This document shows, piece after piece, positions 24,163 through 33,162 of a stretch of 37,465 nucleotides of DNA (position 1 is its first letter; each line of letters opens with the position of its first letter). Position numbers and translations under genes: made by a program. Where the stretch lies: assembly GCA_017441705.1 (NCBI GenBank), contig JAFRWU010000067.1:1-37465 (forward strand). Direction: 5' to 3'. The notes under the pieces were generated by a model. It saw only the letters and a program-made list of their open reading frames with translations, was not told where the DNA came from and searched no databases. The stretch comes from Clostridia bacterium. GTDB taxonomy: Bacteria > Bacillota > Clostridia > Oscillospirales > QAMX01.

Positions 24163-24191
24163 ATTATAGCACATTCGATCCGTTTCGTCAA
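24163..24191 (-). promoter_or_regulatory. Sigma-A promoter for the cysteine-rich membrane protein gene
   Basis: Minus strand: -35 TTGACG (24191-24186), 17-base spacer, perfect -10 TATAAT (24168-24163). The leader to the ATG at 24009 is about 148 nucleotides, long enough for a regulatory structure; none was recognised. An ORF reading through the promoter was not accepted as a gene. Confidence 0.75.
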
Positions 24192-24293
24192 TCGTTCACG
24201 GGTTTTGCCGGATCCGCTCCTCTTCGCATACCGTCCGCGGATATCATGGATGCCGGTCTTCCCATACCGCCGTGCGTCTTTCCGGATCGCCGT

Positions 24294-26369
24294 TCAGTCT
24301 TCGATCAGGACGAAAAGGATCGAATCCGGCGGCATGGAATCCGGAAGGCCGCTTCCCTCTTCCCCGTCGGCGTTCGCCCAGCCGGAGATCCTCCCGTTTG
24401 TCAGCACAAGCTCCGGCTTCACCGGTTCTTCGCGGTCGTTCCAGAGCGCGGCCGCGCGGCGTCCGTCGGCCGTGACGAAGATATTCGCGTACACGCTGCT
24501 CTTTTCGATCCCCTCGTCGGCGCGGAACGTGCCGAGGATCAGATATTCCTCATACTTTCTGCGCAGATCCGCGACCTTCTTCGCGTACAGGCGCTTTTCC
24601 GGTTCCTCTCCGTTTCGGATGAAGCTGCGGTCGGTGTCGTAGCGGAGCTCCATTTCGAATTTGAAGCCGTAGGCAAAGGCATAGTTCGTCATGCGTTCTT
24701 CCATGTACGGTTTCGGATTGCGCACCGTGATCATCGTTTCGGGGAAGCAGTAGCGGAAGAGTTCCGGCATCATGCACGTTTCGTCAGCGGGCGCATCCGG
24801 CACGGAGCCGGGGACCATCCCGCTGCCGCGCGCGTAAGGCCAGCTCTTGATCCCGTGCACAAGGTCGAGGAACTGGGAATAGAGATCGGTGATATGCTCC
24901 GAAAGGAACGCAAAGCTTTCGTGCTCCGCCGCCTTCTCCCGGATGGCCGGCAAAAGCTTCAGCCTTCCCTGCGTATACGACAGAGCCGGATTGCCGTTCC
25001 TGTGTTCATGCGCTTCGCTGAAGCAGGGATACGGGGGCATGCCGCCGATCTGGTCGTAAAGCGCGCCGTCCGCTCCGAAGCCCGCGATCCAGCCGATCCT
25101 GTCCGCCATCATCCTGCGCCAGACCGGCGCGGAGGGACAGACGTTGGAAAACGCCTTGCGGGAGAAGAAACGAAGCAGATCGCTGTAGCAATACTTGGGG
25201 TAGAACTCATAATAGGGATTGCCCCAGACGTTGCGGCTGTCCCACTTGTAGCCCTCTCTGCGGTAGAAGGGACTGTTCAGATCCATCAGGTGTCCCTGAT
25301 AATAGAGGGTGACGCGTCCTCCTCTTTCCTGAACGGCCCTTATGCCTTTCTTCAGGCCCTCCTCGCCGCCCATCGTGGGGCTGACGTCCAGATCGGGATA
25401 GTTGTTGTCGTGACCGGTGTGATACCAGCCGAAAAGACCCAGACAGCCGCATCCGTGCGCTTCGGCGTAGCCGTAAAGCTCGGGAAGCGTATCGTACGGC
25501 CAGCATTCAAAGCCGTACTGCTGCTTGTTGATCACCAGGAAGTATCCGTTCAGCCTTTTCACCCAGTCCGGCTTTGCGGCCGGACGGCGCCAGGTTTCCG
25601 CCCATTTCACGTATGCGTCCGCGCCTTTGCGCCAGGACCCCGCGTAAAGCCGGAGAACGCATTTCGGGATCTGCCACGAGGCGCCTTTTTTGACGAAGCA
25701 CATCTTCTCCATTTCCAGCGTGACGCCGCCCTCTGCAGAGCCTCTCGCCCGCAGACTCATCACGTGGAAAAGCGGATCGTAACACGCCATGTAAAGGCAG
25801 TTTTCACGGTCGGTCAGCATCATAAAGCTCATGGAGAGAGGCCCCGGATAGATCTCCGTGATCTCATGAAGCTGTTCGCGGCCGGTCATGCTTTTCAGCG
25901 CGGATGCGATATCCCGGATGCGCTCGCCGCTCTGGACCGGGAACAGGAGATCCGGCGCGGAGGAGCCGAGGCTGTCGATCCTTCCGACGCACGGATAGAT
26001 CAGCTCGTCGATCACGGAATCGCTGTCGTTCCGGATCTCACCTCCGAAGACGATCTCTTCTCCCTCGAGAGAAATCGTCAGAAGGATCGAGGCGTCCTTT
26101 TCCCCCATCTCCGTGACGAGGCCTTCTACGCGAATCGTGATGACGCCGTCTTTTTCCTCCGCCGTGATCCTTTGATCCCCGGCAAACGCCGCGTCTTCCT
26201 TGTTCTCGCCCGTATCCAGCGCGTCCTTCGTCCGCAGGATCGCCGCGCGGAAAACCGGGCGCGGTTCGGTGACGATGTTGCCTTTGCCGTTTTTCAGGTC
26301 CTCCAGATGCGTGATCCTGCCGCGCTCGTCCACGTCAAAGCGCAGAAACTCGTTTTTCAGGGATATCAT
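24294..26369 (-). CDS. DUF6259 domain protein, putative glycoside hydrolase
   Basis: 691 residues from the ATG at 26369, with GGGGAGG 8 bases upstream. An N-terminal beta-sandwich of about 230 residues (MISLKNEFLRFDVDERGRIT start) precedes a barrel with RLNGYFLVINKQQYGFECWP (about 272-291), LGLFGWYHTGHDNNYPDLDV, RVTLYYQGHLMDLNSPFY, and GADGALYDQIGGMPPYPCF (about 430-448), where the Asp residues are candidate catalytic groups. A further beta domain closes the protein (RRAAALWNDREEPV). This arrangement is that of DUF6259 proteins. No signal peptide, so it is cytoplasmic. The flavodoxin gene precedes it on the same strand, 155 bases away. Substrate unknown. Confidence 0.75.
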   Translation of the reverse strand: MISLKNEFLRFDVDERGRITHLEDLKNGKGNIVTEPRPVFRAAILRTKDALDTGENKEDAAFAGDQRITAEEKDGVITIRVEGLVTEMGEKDASILLTISLEGEEIVFGGEIRNDSDSVIDELIYPCVGRIDSLGSSAPDLLFPVQSGERIRDIASALKSMTGREQLHEITEIYPGPLSMSFMMLTDRENCLYMACYDPLFHVMSLRARGSAEGGVTLEMEKMCFVKKGASWQIPKCVLRLYAGSWRKGADAYVKWAETWRRPAAKPDWVKRLNGYFLVINKQQYGFECWPYDTLPELYGYAEAHGCGCLGLFGWYHTGHDNNYPDLDVSPTMGGEEGLKKGIRAVQERGGRVTLYYQGHLMDLNSPFYRREGYKWDSRNVWGNPYYEFYPKYCYSDLLRFFSRKAFSNVCPSAPVWRRMMADRIGWIAGFGADGALYDQIGGMPPYPCFSEAHEHRNGNPALSYTQGRLKLLPAIREKAAEHESFAFLSEHITDLYSQFLDLVHGIKSWPYARGSGMVPGSVPDAPADETCMMPELFRYCFPETMITVRNPKPYMEERMTNYAFAYGFKFEMELRYDTDRSFIRNGEEPEKRLYAKKVADLRRKYEEYLILGTFRADEGIEKSSVYANIFVTADGRRAAALWNDREEPVKPELVLTNGRISGWANADGEEGSGLPDSMPPDSILFVLIED

Positions 26370-26492
26370 CAAAAAACCTCCCCTTTTTCCGTCCGCCGAA
26401 ACGCGGAAATCCGTTTCTTACCGTATTGTCGGTTTTTGTTTTGCCAGCGCGGAGGCCGTCCGCCGGCTGTCGGCGCCTTCTTTCCGGTCGCC

Positions 26493-26514
26493 CTGCGCGG
26501 CAGAGCCCGCGCAG
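26493..26514. repeat. Hairpin after the flavodoxin gene
   Basis: CTGCGCGG-CAGAGC-CCGCGCAG, a perfect 8-bp stem 10 bases after the flavodoxin stop. There is no T run on either strand, so termination is doubtful. Confidence 0.4.
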
Positions 26515-26523
26515 AATACCGGT

Positions 26524-26994
26524 TCAGAACCGGTCCGCCCAGCTCTTCAGCTCCTCCGCGGACGCGTTCGCCGCGAAGCGCTTTCCGGGCAGCACTTCCG
26601 CTTTTGTGATCTCACGGGCGCGGGCAGGCGCTTCGACGCCCATGTCGCTGCCGCCGGACGTGGCGAAGAGAACGATCTTCTTCCCGGAAAAGTCATAGGC
26701 CGACAGGAAGCTGTCGACGATCGACGGCTCTCTGTACCACCACACCGGATAGCCCACGAAAACGATCTCCGCTTCCGCGACGGGCGCGGAAACGTCCGCA
26801 AGCGCGGGACGGCAGGATTTGTCCTGCATCTCCAGAGTGGACCGCGATTTCCTGTTTCTCCAATCCAGATCCGCTTCGGTATAGGGTTCGGCGGGCCGGA
26901 TCTCATAGACCGGCGCGCCGATGGCGTCCGCCAGGCGCTTCGCGAGCTTTGCGGTCACGCCGCCTGCCGAAAAATACGCGACGAGCTTTTTCAT
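26524..26994 (-). CDS. Flavodoxin family protein
   Basis: 156 residues; ATG at 26994 with AAGGAGG 8 bases upstream. Residues 3-12 (KLVAYFSAGG) are the start of the FMN phosphate-binding region, where family members read YFSxTGxT; here the second half is SAGGVT. The middle has VFVGYPVWWYREPSIVDSFL (about 79-98) and the strand KKIVLFATSGGSDMG (about 105-119), both typical of the flavodoxin_4 type. It would carry electrons or act as a small FMN reductase in the cytoplasm. It lies between two putative glycosidase genes on the same strand, with 61 bases to the upstream one. A function in sugar metabolism is only suggested by the neighbourhood. Confidence 0.88.
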   Translation of the reverse strand: MKKLVAYFSAGGVTAKLAKRLADAIGAPVYEIRPAEPYTEADLDWRNRKSRSTLEMQDKSCRPALADVSAPVAEAEIVFVGYPVWWYREPSIVDSFLSAYDFSGKKIVLFATSGGSDMGVEAPARAREITKAEVLPGKRFAANASAEELKSWADRF

Positions 26995-27055
26995 CTTCTA
27001 TTCCTCCTTGTCACAGTTATCCGTTATTCCGTCCGGGAGACCGCCCGGCTTCTTT

Positions 27056-29278
27056 TCAACCTTCACGAAACTCTGCTGTCCGGAAGGCCGCCACGAGGTC
27101 TTCCCGCGTTCCGTCGATGCGGAGATACCGCTTGCCGCCGACCGGGATTTCAAGGAAACCCGCGCCGTCCGGTTCCGCTTTTTCCCAGACGCAGGCGATC
27201 TCCTTCGCCGTCTCGGCTCCGGGGAGGCCTCCCGGGATGCGCAGCACGCCCTCCTTGCACACGTGCCAGCAGACGGCGTATTCCCTTCCCCTCCGCGAGA
27301 AGGCGAAGGCGCGGATCCCGTCGTCCCCGGTCTCCAGCCGCGCGACGTCCGCCAGTTCATAGTCTCCGTTCACGTCGATCAGAAGCGTGACTTCGGCTCC
27401 GGGCACCCGGAGCTTTTCTTTGTCTTCCTCCGTCAGGAGCTTTTTGGTGCGGAAGTCCTGCCAGCGCCGGAGCGTCTCCAGGATATCGTCGATCCGCGGA
27501 TGGCGCCGGATCACGTCCAGATTGAACTGGATGGTCGCGGGGCAGTCCCAGGCGGCCGCGTGCGACACGCCGTATTCGTAATGATCCGCCTGCGTTCCGC
27601 AGACCCCGTCCCTGGGTTCGCGGTACAGGTCCCTCTGGAATACGTGGTCTCCCGACGGCGTCCCCGGAAGGGCCATGCTCCACCAGCCGAAATCGACGCA
27701 GGTCAGATCGCGGCGCATCCTCGGCGCCTCCTCGGCGGGATACCGGTCGATCGCCGATTTGAAAAGGTCCGGCGGGAAGATGTCGAAAGCGTTGCCGCGG
27801 GTAAGGAAGTGCCAGCTGAAATGGGCTTTTGCCGCGCCTTCGGTGAAGAGCGGCGCGCTCCCGAGCCGCTTATATACCCGGTACTGGGCGTTTGGCACGT
27901 GGTATTCGTAAGGCGCGTTCACGCCTTCCGATCCGTCGAAGTAGATGAACTCGAATCCCGCATCGTATACGTCCGCCAGTTTCGCGGCGATCTCGTCCTG
28001 CAGATCGGAATTCTGGTCGATGTAGGCGCTGACTCCGCTGAACTCGCTGATATCCAGGATCCCCCCGCGTTCCCCCGCGGGGTGCCCGGTGATCCGGGTC
28101 CCGAGCGCTCCTCTTTTGCAGCCGGTAAAGGCGAAGGGCCGGACGTCGCGGATTCCTTCATAGGAGATCAGCTCCCCGCCGAAGCGAAGGATGCGGCGCT
28201 TCGGGTGCCGTTCGGCGTTTTCCGGGTTTTCCTCCACGCGTATCTCTCCGTCTTCGGACCCGAGAGGCGCCGAGAGCGTATATGCCTCGGTGAGATTCAG
28301 GCGATGATCCGTCACCGGCGTGACGTAACGGCTTCGAAGGCCGATATGCGTATGCAGGAAATGGAGTCCCGGCGTCACGCCGGCCGCCTTGATCTTTGCC
28401 AGCAGTTTGACCAGGTCTTCTCTCCCGTTCGGATACTCCGGCCGGTAATCGTAGTTGCCTTCCAGCGCATAGACGTCCTCTTCCCGGAAGATGGCCGTAT
28501 AGTAGATCTGCATCTTGCGGAAGCCACACTGCCTGATATACCTGAGATGTTCGTCCACGTTCCCCGGATGAATATCGGAGGTGAAGTATGTGTTATCGGT
28601 GAATCTGTCGGGATCGCGCCTTCCCGCGGCGCCCTCCGGGAGCGCGAAATCCCGCTCGAGATCGCCGATCGCGTCGAGGAGCTCCTCCTTCGGCGCGGCG
28701 ATAAGCGCGGCGCCGCACCCCTTCAGACGAATCCCCCGCACGGCGTCGGCCGTGAGGATGCGGCAGTTCTTCCGGCGTTCCGAATCGATCCTTGCATGAG
28801 GCGATACCGCAAGCACGCCGACGGCGGCTCTTTCATACCAGGCCACGTTCAGCCATTCGCCGAATGCTTCTCCCTGCTTTACCGGGATCTGGAGAAGGCG
28901 GAATTCCCTGACGGGCGGAGGCGTCATGCAGAGCCACGCGTAATCCGACGGATGTACGACGATCTCCTCCAATTCAAACGCGAGATACCGTTCTGCTTCC
29001 CGGATGCGGATCCTCGCTTCATACGGAGCGGTCTCGAATCCGGCGATCAGGCGGTCGCCTTCCCGGCGCAGCCGGTTTCCCGGATAGACGGTCCGCTTAT
29101 TGGGATGCGCGAGCTTGATCTCGTTGTTGAACGGCCGGTCCTGCACCGTTGAAAAGAGCGGGATTTCTTCTCCCGGAACGGCGAATTCCTCCCCCGTCTC
29201 AAGAAGCACAAGACTTTTGACCAGGCAGTCCTCTCCCACAGTCAGGCGACAGTATGCATTCTGAAGTACGATATCCAT
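27056..29278 (-). CDS. Large putative glycoside hydrolase of unassigned family
   Basis: 740 residues; ATG at 29278 with CGGAGGAC just upstream. It begins with a beta-rich domain (about 1-220, MDIVLQNAYCRLTVGEDCLV). A barrel-like part follows with NTYFTSDIHPGNVDEHLRYI (about 237-256), FRKMQIYYTAIF, GVTPGLHFLHTHIGLRSRYV, and GFEFIYFDGSEG (about 442-453), whose Asp and Glu are candidate catalytic groups. An insert (FTGCKRGALGTRITGHPAGE) precedes that strand. The last 130 residues form another beta domain. It looks like the unclassified cytoplasmic glycosidases of rumen and gut bacteria. Its own promoter is at 29332-29360. The flavodoxin and DUF6259 genes follow on the same strand. Confidence 0.6.
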   Translation of the reverse strand: MDIVLQNAYCRLTVGEDCLVKSLVLLETGEEFAVPGEEIPLFSTVQDRPFNNEIKLAHPNKRTVYPGNRLRREGDRLIAGFETAPYEARIRIREAERYLAFELEEIVVHPSDYAWLCMTPPPVREFRLLQIPVKQGEAFGEWLNVAWYERAAVGVLAVSPHARIDSERRKNCRILTADAVRGIRLKGCGAALIAAPKEELLDAIGDLERDFALPEGAAGRRDPDRFTDNTYFTSDIHPGNVDEHLRYIRQCGFRKMQIYYTAIFREEDVYALEGNYDYRPEYPNGREDLVKLLAKIKAAGVTPGLHFLHTHIGLRSRYVTPVTDHRLNLTEAYTLSAPLGSEDGEIRVEENPENAERHPKRRILRFGGELISYEGIRDVRPFAFTGCKRGALGTRITGHPAGERGGILDISEFSGVSAYIDQNSDLQDEIAAKLADVYDAGFEFIYFDGSEGVNAPYEYHVPNAQYRVYKRLGSAPLFTEGAAKAHFSWHFLTRGNAFDIFPPDLFKSAIDRYPAEEAPRMRRDLTCVDFGWWSMALPGTPSGDHVFQRDLYREPRDGVCGTQADHYEYGVSHAAAWDCPATIQFNLDVIRRHPRIDDILETLRRWQDFRTKKLLTEEDKEKLRVPGAEVTLLIDVNGDYELADVARLETGDDGIRAFAFSRRGREYAVCWHVCKEGVLRIPGGLPGAETAKEIACVWEKAEPDGAGFLEIPVGGKRYLRIDGTREDLVAAFRTAEFREG

Positions 29279-29331
29279 TTTCGTCCTCCGGCGTCGTCCG
29301 GCGCGTCCGGACGTTTTTCTTTACGGAACGG

Positions 29332-29360
29332 ATTATACCAAATCCCCCGACGCATTTCAA
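29332..29360 (-). promoter_or_regulatory. Sigma-A promoter for the 740-residue glycosidase gene
   Basis: Minus strand: -35 TTGAAA (29360-29355), 17-base spacer, perfect -10 TATAAT (29337-29332), about 53 bases before the ATG at 29278. It may also serve the flavodoxin and DUF6259 genes downstream. Confidence 0.8.
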
Positions 29361-29422
29361 GAAAACGCACCGAAAAACCGGCGTTTTTTCGGTATGCTCC
29401 GCAGCGGGAGCGCGCAGGAAGA

Positions 29423-29458
29423 GCATAAGGCCCGGCGGTTTCCCGTCGGGCCTTATGC
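29423..29458 (-). terminator. Terminator hairpin after the small membrane protein gene
   Basis: 16-bp stem GCATAAGGCCCGGCGG / CCGTCGGGCCTTATGC with a TTTC loop, 36 bases after the stop at 29495. Only a few T residues follow on the minus strand (TCTTCCT). Related in sequence to the hairpins at 34213-34239 and 34989-35024. Confidence 0.65.
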
Positions 29459-29494
29459 GGATTTCTATTTCTTTGACGCGCAAAACGCGGGCGG

Positions 29495-29722
29495 TCAGCG
29501 GATCCTGATCACGATCCCCGTCACAAGCAGCGCGATCCCCGGCACCGCCGCGCCGGCCCCGAGAAGGAGAAAGACACGGCTCGCCGCGAACAGGCGCGCA
29601 ATGAGGTTCGCCGTTCCGTCCATGACGGTAAGTGCCGCTCCGCGGAACAGAAGACCGATCCCGAGAAGGATCACGGCGGCGGCCAGAAGGACCGCGCCGA
29701 CACCGATCATGACTTTCTTCAT
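29495..29722 (-). CDS. Small membrane protein with two helices
   Basis: 75 residues. Two hydrophobic segments, about 5-27 (MIGVGAVLLAAAVILLGIGLLF) and about 49-72 (VFLLLGAGAAVPGIALLVTG), joined by a short loop and ending in basic IRIR. The start at 29722 has no good ribosome site of its own, but it lies 9 bases after the stop of the upstream lipoprotein gene, so translation is probably coupled. No recognised family. It may anchor to or work with the lipoprotein. Confidence 0.65.
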   Translation of the reverse strand: MKKVMIGVGAVLLAAAVILLGIGLLFRGAALTVMDGTANLIARLFAASRVFLLLGAGAAVPGIALLVTGIVIRIR

Positions 29723-29731
29723 ATCGGCATA

Positions 29732-31600
29732 TCAGCGGCTGAAGGTCTTCATCAGGAAGCTTTCCGCATCCTGATCCGGTTCGATGGAGACGAACTCAAA
29801 GAAGATCTGCGCGCCGTTCTCCATACGAAGCAGGTCGAAGCCCACGTATTTCCTGAGATCCTCGTTGAAATACACGAATTGCCGCACGGAACCGACCTTC
29901 AGCGGATCAAACTGAACATACCCCTGTTCTTCCATTGCCGGAACGTAGGAATCGAGATACTTCTCAGCCTCTTCGGCGCTCGCGTACGGCTGATAGACGA
30001 GGAGGAACAGCCCATGGAATTCGCCGATCTCGTAGCGGTATCTGGCCACGTCCCAGGCGGCGATATCGCCGTGGATGTCCGCCTCCGGAAGCCCGTGATC
30101 CCTGAGCAGCTGAAGGACTTCGTCGGGCGTAAGGCTCTTCTTGTCTTTGAAGGTGAGAGCAACGACGTCGTCGGTCTCACTGAACTTGTACTGGAACTCA
30201 ACGCATCCGTTGGTGGACGTATACTGTCCGTTGTCTCCTCCCGCGATAAATCTGCTGACGAAGCCTTTCGCAAGGAGTTTTTCCGCATAGTCCCCGAGAT
30301 AGGCTTTGGCGGCCGCACGGTCCCGGAAGCCCAGTGTGAATGCCATATAGAAATTATAGTCGAAATAATACGACCAGCTTTCGGTTGTCGAATATGTCGT
30401 ATCCTTTGCCTTCCAACCGGTCAAAACGTCGGTTTCCGGGAAAGAGGCGAACCCCTTCTTCTCGACGAGGCTGCCTATCGCTTCCCTGCCTTCGTATTCG
30501 GGCTGTTCGTGGTACAGTGTGCCGACGAGCCTGAGGCCCTTGTCAAAGCTCACTTCCAACTGGGCGCAGGCCTTGTACGCCTCTCTCAGAAGGAGGCGGT
30601 ATACCGTTCCCTCGCTGCCGTCCAGACGCGTCCCTGTCTCCTCCTTGTATCCATGGCTCTTCAGAAGGGCCTTGTAATCCCCGACATCCTTTTCGGTCCA
30701 GTGCGGATCCACCAGGAGGATCCCCGAAAACTGTCTGAACGCGTTCGGGTCAAAGGACATCGCGTAGCTGGAAACCGCCGGGAACGGGAGAACCTTTTCC
30801 CCGTAGTCCTTGAAGAAGACCTGGTCGAGGGCAATGATATCGTCCTCTGTCCAGGACGTTCTCGTCGCAGGATAGACGGGCTTTTTGAGCCATTGATCAA
30901 TGCATTTATGGCTTTTCGCGGCGCCGAAGGTCAGCGTCAGATCCAGATCGTCGTATTTGACGCTCCCGGCATCCGTAACGACCGCGGTGAAACGAACGCT
31001 CGTGGGATCCTCCGCGTCCAGGATCATGTGTACCTCTTCCATGCGGCTCAGGGTAAATTCGCCGTATCCGCCGAGCGCCGCAAGGGTCGTTTTGACGTTC
31101 ATATCGTTCGCGGTGAATTCCAGCGGCGCGTTGGGATCGTTGTAGAAGAATTCCCACATGTTTCCGCCCGCAAGACCGATCCAGCTGTTCGGCAGGATCC
31201 CGCCCGCCACGTCGACGGCGCTGTCGGTTGAAACGAACGTGACGTCTTCGATCCTGTCGGAGCCGCGTTCGATCTTGGTTTCAAAGGTTTCCCCCTTGAG
31301 CGTCATGAAAGCGAAGACGTCGGCGGATCCCTCTTCACCGTATACCACGTAGACCTGTTCGGGCGAGACCACGTTCGTGGTCGGTCCCTGTCCCCCTGCG
31401 ACTCTGTAGTTGCCGGCTTCGAGTTTGGCGACGAAGTTTTCCATCGCCGCCTCCGAAACGTCGGCCGGAGACGCGCCTTCGCCCGTCTTTTTCCCGCCGA
31501 GCAGATTCTTCCCGCCGTCTTTCGCATCTCCTTCGCATGCGCAGAGGGCAAAGAGAAGGCTTGCCAGAAGAATGAGTGATACGATCCTTGTCGTTTTCAT
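29732..31600 (-). CDS. Large lipoprotein with three related internal repeats
   Basis: 622 residues; ATG at 31600 with GGAGG 6 bases upstream. Signal peptide with lipobox LCAC; the anchoring Cys is at about residue 22. I do not recognise the family. The first 250 residues are beta-rich. Then three units of similar pattern follow, each with an aromatic strand, a helix and a Gly-aromatic turn: FSGILLVDPHWTEKDVGDYK (about 295-314), FYMAFTLGFRDRAAAKAYLG (about 413-432) and GLFLLVYQPYASAEEAEKYL (about 530-549), each followed by a sequence like SHGYKE, AKGFVS or EQGYVQ. It is attached outside the membrane. The 75-residue membrane protein gene is coupled to it. It could be a surface binding or structural protein. 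Confidence 0.8.
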   Translation of the reverse strand: MKTTRIVSLILLASLLFALCACEGDAKDGGKNLLGGKKTGEGASPADVSEAAMENFVAKLEAGNYRVAGGQGPTTNVVSPEQVYVVYGEEGSADVFAFMTLKGETFETKIERGSDRIEDVTFVSTDSAVDVAGGILPNSWIGLAGGNMWEFFYNDPNAPLEFTANDMNVKTTLAALGGYGEFTLSRMEEVHMILDAEDPTSVRFTAVVTDAGSVKYDDLDLTLTFGAAKSHKCIDQWLKKPVYPATRTSWTEDDIIALDQVFFKDYGEKVLPFPAVSSYAMSFDPNAFRQFSGILLVDPHWTEKDVGDYKALLKSHGYKEETGTRLDGSEGTVYRLLLREAYKACAQLEVSFDKGLRLVGTLYHEQPEYEGREAIGSLVEKKGFASFPETDVLTGWKAKDTTYSTTESWSYYFDYNFYMAFTLGFRDRAAAKAYLGDYAEKLLAKGFVSRFIAGGDNGQYTSTNGCVEFQYKFSETDDVVALTFKDKKSLTPDEVLQLLRDHGLPEADIHGDIAAWDVARYRYEIGEFHGLFLLVYQPYASAEEAEKYLDSYVPAMEEQGYVQFDPLKVGSVRQFVYFNEDLRKYVGFDLLRMENGAQIFFEFVSIEPDQDAESFLMKTFSR

Positions 31601-31694
31601 ATAACCTCCGTAAAAAACACCAAACCGAAACGACGTCCTGTCCTTGCCTGTTTATGACGTATTTCCACGCGGCTGCGTTCCCGCGCGGAAGCCG

Positions 31695-33089
31695 TTATCT
31701 GTTATACAGTGCGTTTTGTTTTTTCCAGTACGCGCAGTCTATTTTCCCCAGCTGTTCTTTCGTGAACCGGATCGCCCAGTTCCCGTCGGCGACGCCCGGC
31801 GTATTCATCCGCGTATCCATGCCGTATTCGAGAAGATCCTGAACCGGGAAGATCACGCGGTCGGCTGCCGAACGCATGAGCGTCTTGACGACGTACGGGC
31901 AGGCGTATTTCCCGTCTGTCCCGTTGTACCCGATGTAATCGAGCATCTTCCGCCGGTCTTCTTCGGAGAGATCGAAGATGTAGCCGAGCAGGGTGTTGTT
32001 GTCGTGGGTCCCGGAATACGCGACCACGTTCTCCGGATAATAGTGCGGCAGATGGGGGTTGTCGTCCGAAAGGAAGGCGAACTGAAACACTCTCATCCCC
32101 GGAAGTCCCGTATCGGCGAGAAGCCTGACCACGTCCGCGTCAATGTCGCCGAGATCCTCCGCGATGATCAGCTTTTCCCCGGCGATCGCTTTGAGCTCTT
32201 CGACGAATTCTCTGCCGGGTCCGGCGACCCATTTTCCTTCTTTCGCGCTCTTCGCCTCCGCAGGGACCGACCAGTATGCCGAGAATCCCCGGAAATGGTC
32301 GATCCGGATCCCGTCGAACAGCGTGAGCTGATGACGGATCCTGGATTTCCACCACTTGTAGCCGTCCTCCTTCATCCGGTCCCAGTCGTAAAGAGGATTG
32401 CCCCACAGCTGGCCGTCTTCCGCGAAATAATCCGGCGGGACGCCGGCGACGGCGGTCGGCCGCAGGGTATCCGGATCCAGCTGGAAATACTCCGGATGCG
32501 CCTTCACGTCGGAGGACTCCGGATCCAGGTAGATCGGGATGTCGCCTATGATCTCTATCCCCTTCGCGTTTGCATACTTTTTGATCCCGTACCATTCGTC
32601 GAGGAATTCGTACTGCATGAATTCGTGGCAGAAAAGCGCGCCCGCTCCGCCGGATTCCTTTTCCGCCATAAACGCGCAGAAATCGTAAAGCTCCGGGATC
32701 CCCCGGATATACCGGTCGATCTTTTCTCTTTCCGCTGGGCGGATCCTTTCGGAAGCTTTGCGGAGCAGCGCGAGGCGTTCGGCAAACAGGCGTCCGAATT
32801 CGCAGAGGTACGGCGATTTCTGTCTGGCTTCTTCACGTTCTCCGCGTGTGACGAGGCCTTTTTCAAACAGCGTATCGAGATCGATGAAGAAGGGATTTCC
32901 CGCAAACCCGGAAAGCGATTTATAGGGCGAACCGTTCGTATCCGGCCAGCCGAAGGGAAGCGTCTGCCAGATCCGGAATCCGGCTTCCGCAAGAAGGTCG
33001 ACGAATCCCCTCGCTTCTTTTCCGAATGCACCGCAGGAATACTCCCCCGGCAGCATGGAGACGTGCATCAATATGCCTGATTTTCTCAT
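31695..33089 (-). CDS. malQ: 4-alpha-glucanotransferase (amylomaltase), GH77
   Basis: 464 residues from the ATG at 33089, with AGGTG 6 bases upstream; a GTG at 33098 is an alternative. GH77 signatures are all present: SMLPGEYSCGAFGKEARGFV near the start, GNPFFIDLDTL, IIGDIPIYLDPESSDVKAHP, GVPPDYFAEDGQLWGNPLYD, FDGIRIDHFRGF with the nucleophile Asp at about 264, IIAEDLGDI with the acid/base Glu at about 311, and YSGTHDNNTLLG. It transfers maltosyl units between alpha-glucan chains in the cytoplasm for maltodextrin or glycogen use. It is slightly shorter than most bacterial MalQ (about 490-520). The GH20-like gene lies 73 bases upstream on the same strand. No glycogen phosphorylase is in the window. 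Confidence 0.95.
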   Translation of the reverse strand: MRKSGILMHVSMLPGEYSCGAFGKEARGFVDLLAEAGFRIWQTLPFGWPDTNGSPYKSLSGFAGNPFFIDLDTLFEKGLVTRGEREEARQKSPYLCEFGRLFAERLALLRKASERIRPAEREKIDRYIRGIPELYDFCAFMAEKESGGAGALFCHEFMQYEFLDEWYGIKKYANAKGIEIIGDIPIYLDPESSDVKAHPEYFQLDPDTLRPTAVAGVPPDYFAEDGQLWGNPLYDWDRMKEDGYKWWKSRIRHQLTLFDGIRIDHFRGFSAYWSVPAEAKSAKEGKWVAGPGREFVEELKAIAGEKLIIAEDLGDIDADVVRLLADTGLPGMRVFQFAFLSDDNPHLPHYYPENVVAYSGTHDNNTLLGYIFDLSEEDRRKMLDYIGYNGTDGKYACPYVVKTLMRSAADRVIFPVQDLLEYGMDTRMNTPGVADGNWAIRFTKEQLGKIDCAYWKKQNALYNR

Positions 33090-33162
33090 TTCCAACACCT
33101 TGTATCAAAGAATATCCCGTCGGACGATCTTCCGATACGACCGACGGCCGCGGATCCCGCGG

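Noticed and set aside
24006-24191. 61-residue frame upstream of the membrane protein gene
   Set aside because: Its start coincides with the -35 box of a near-consensus promoter, so the mRNA would not contain it, and it has no ribosome site.
24246-26609. 787-residue open frame on the plus strand
   Set aside because: Antisense shadow of the DUF6259 gene, rich in Arg and His with no domain.
26921-29152. 743-residue open frame on the plus strand
   Set aside because: Antisense shadow of the 740-residue glycosidase-like gene.
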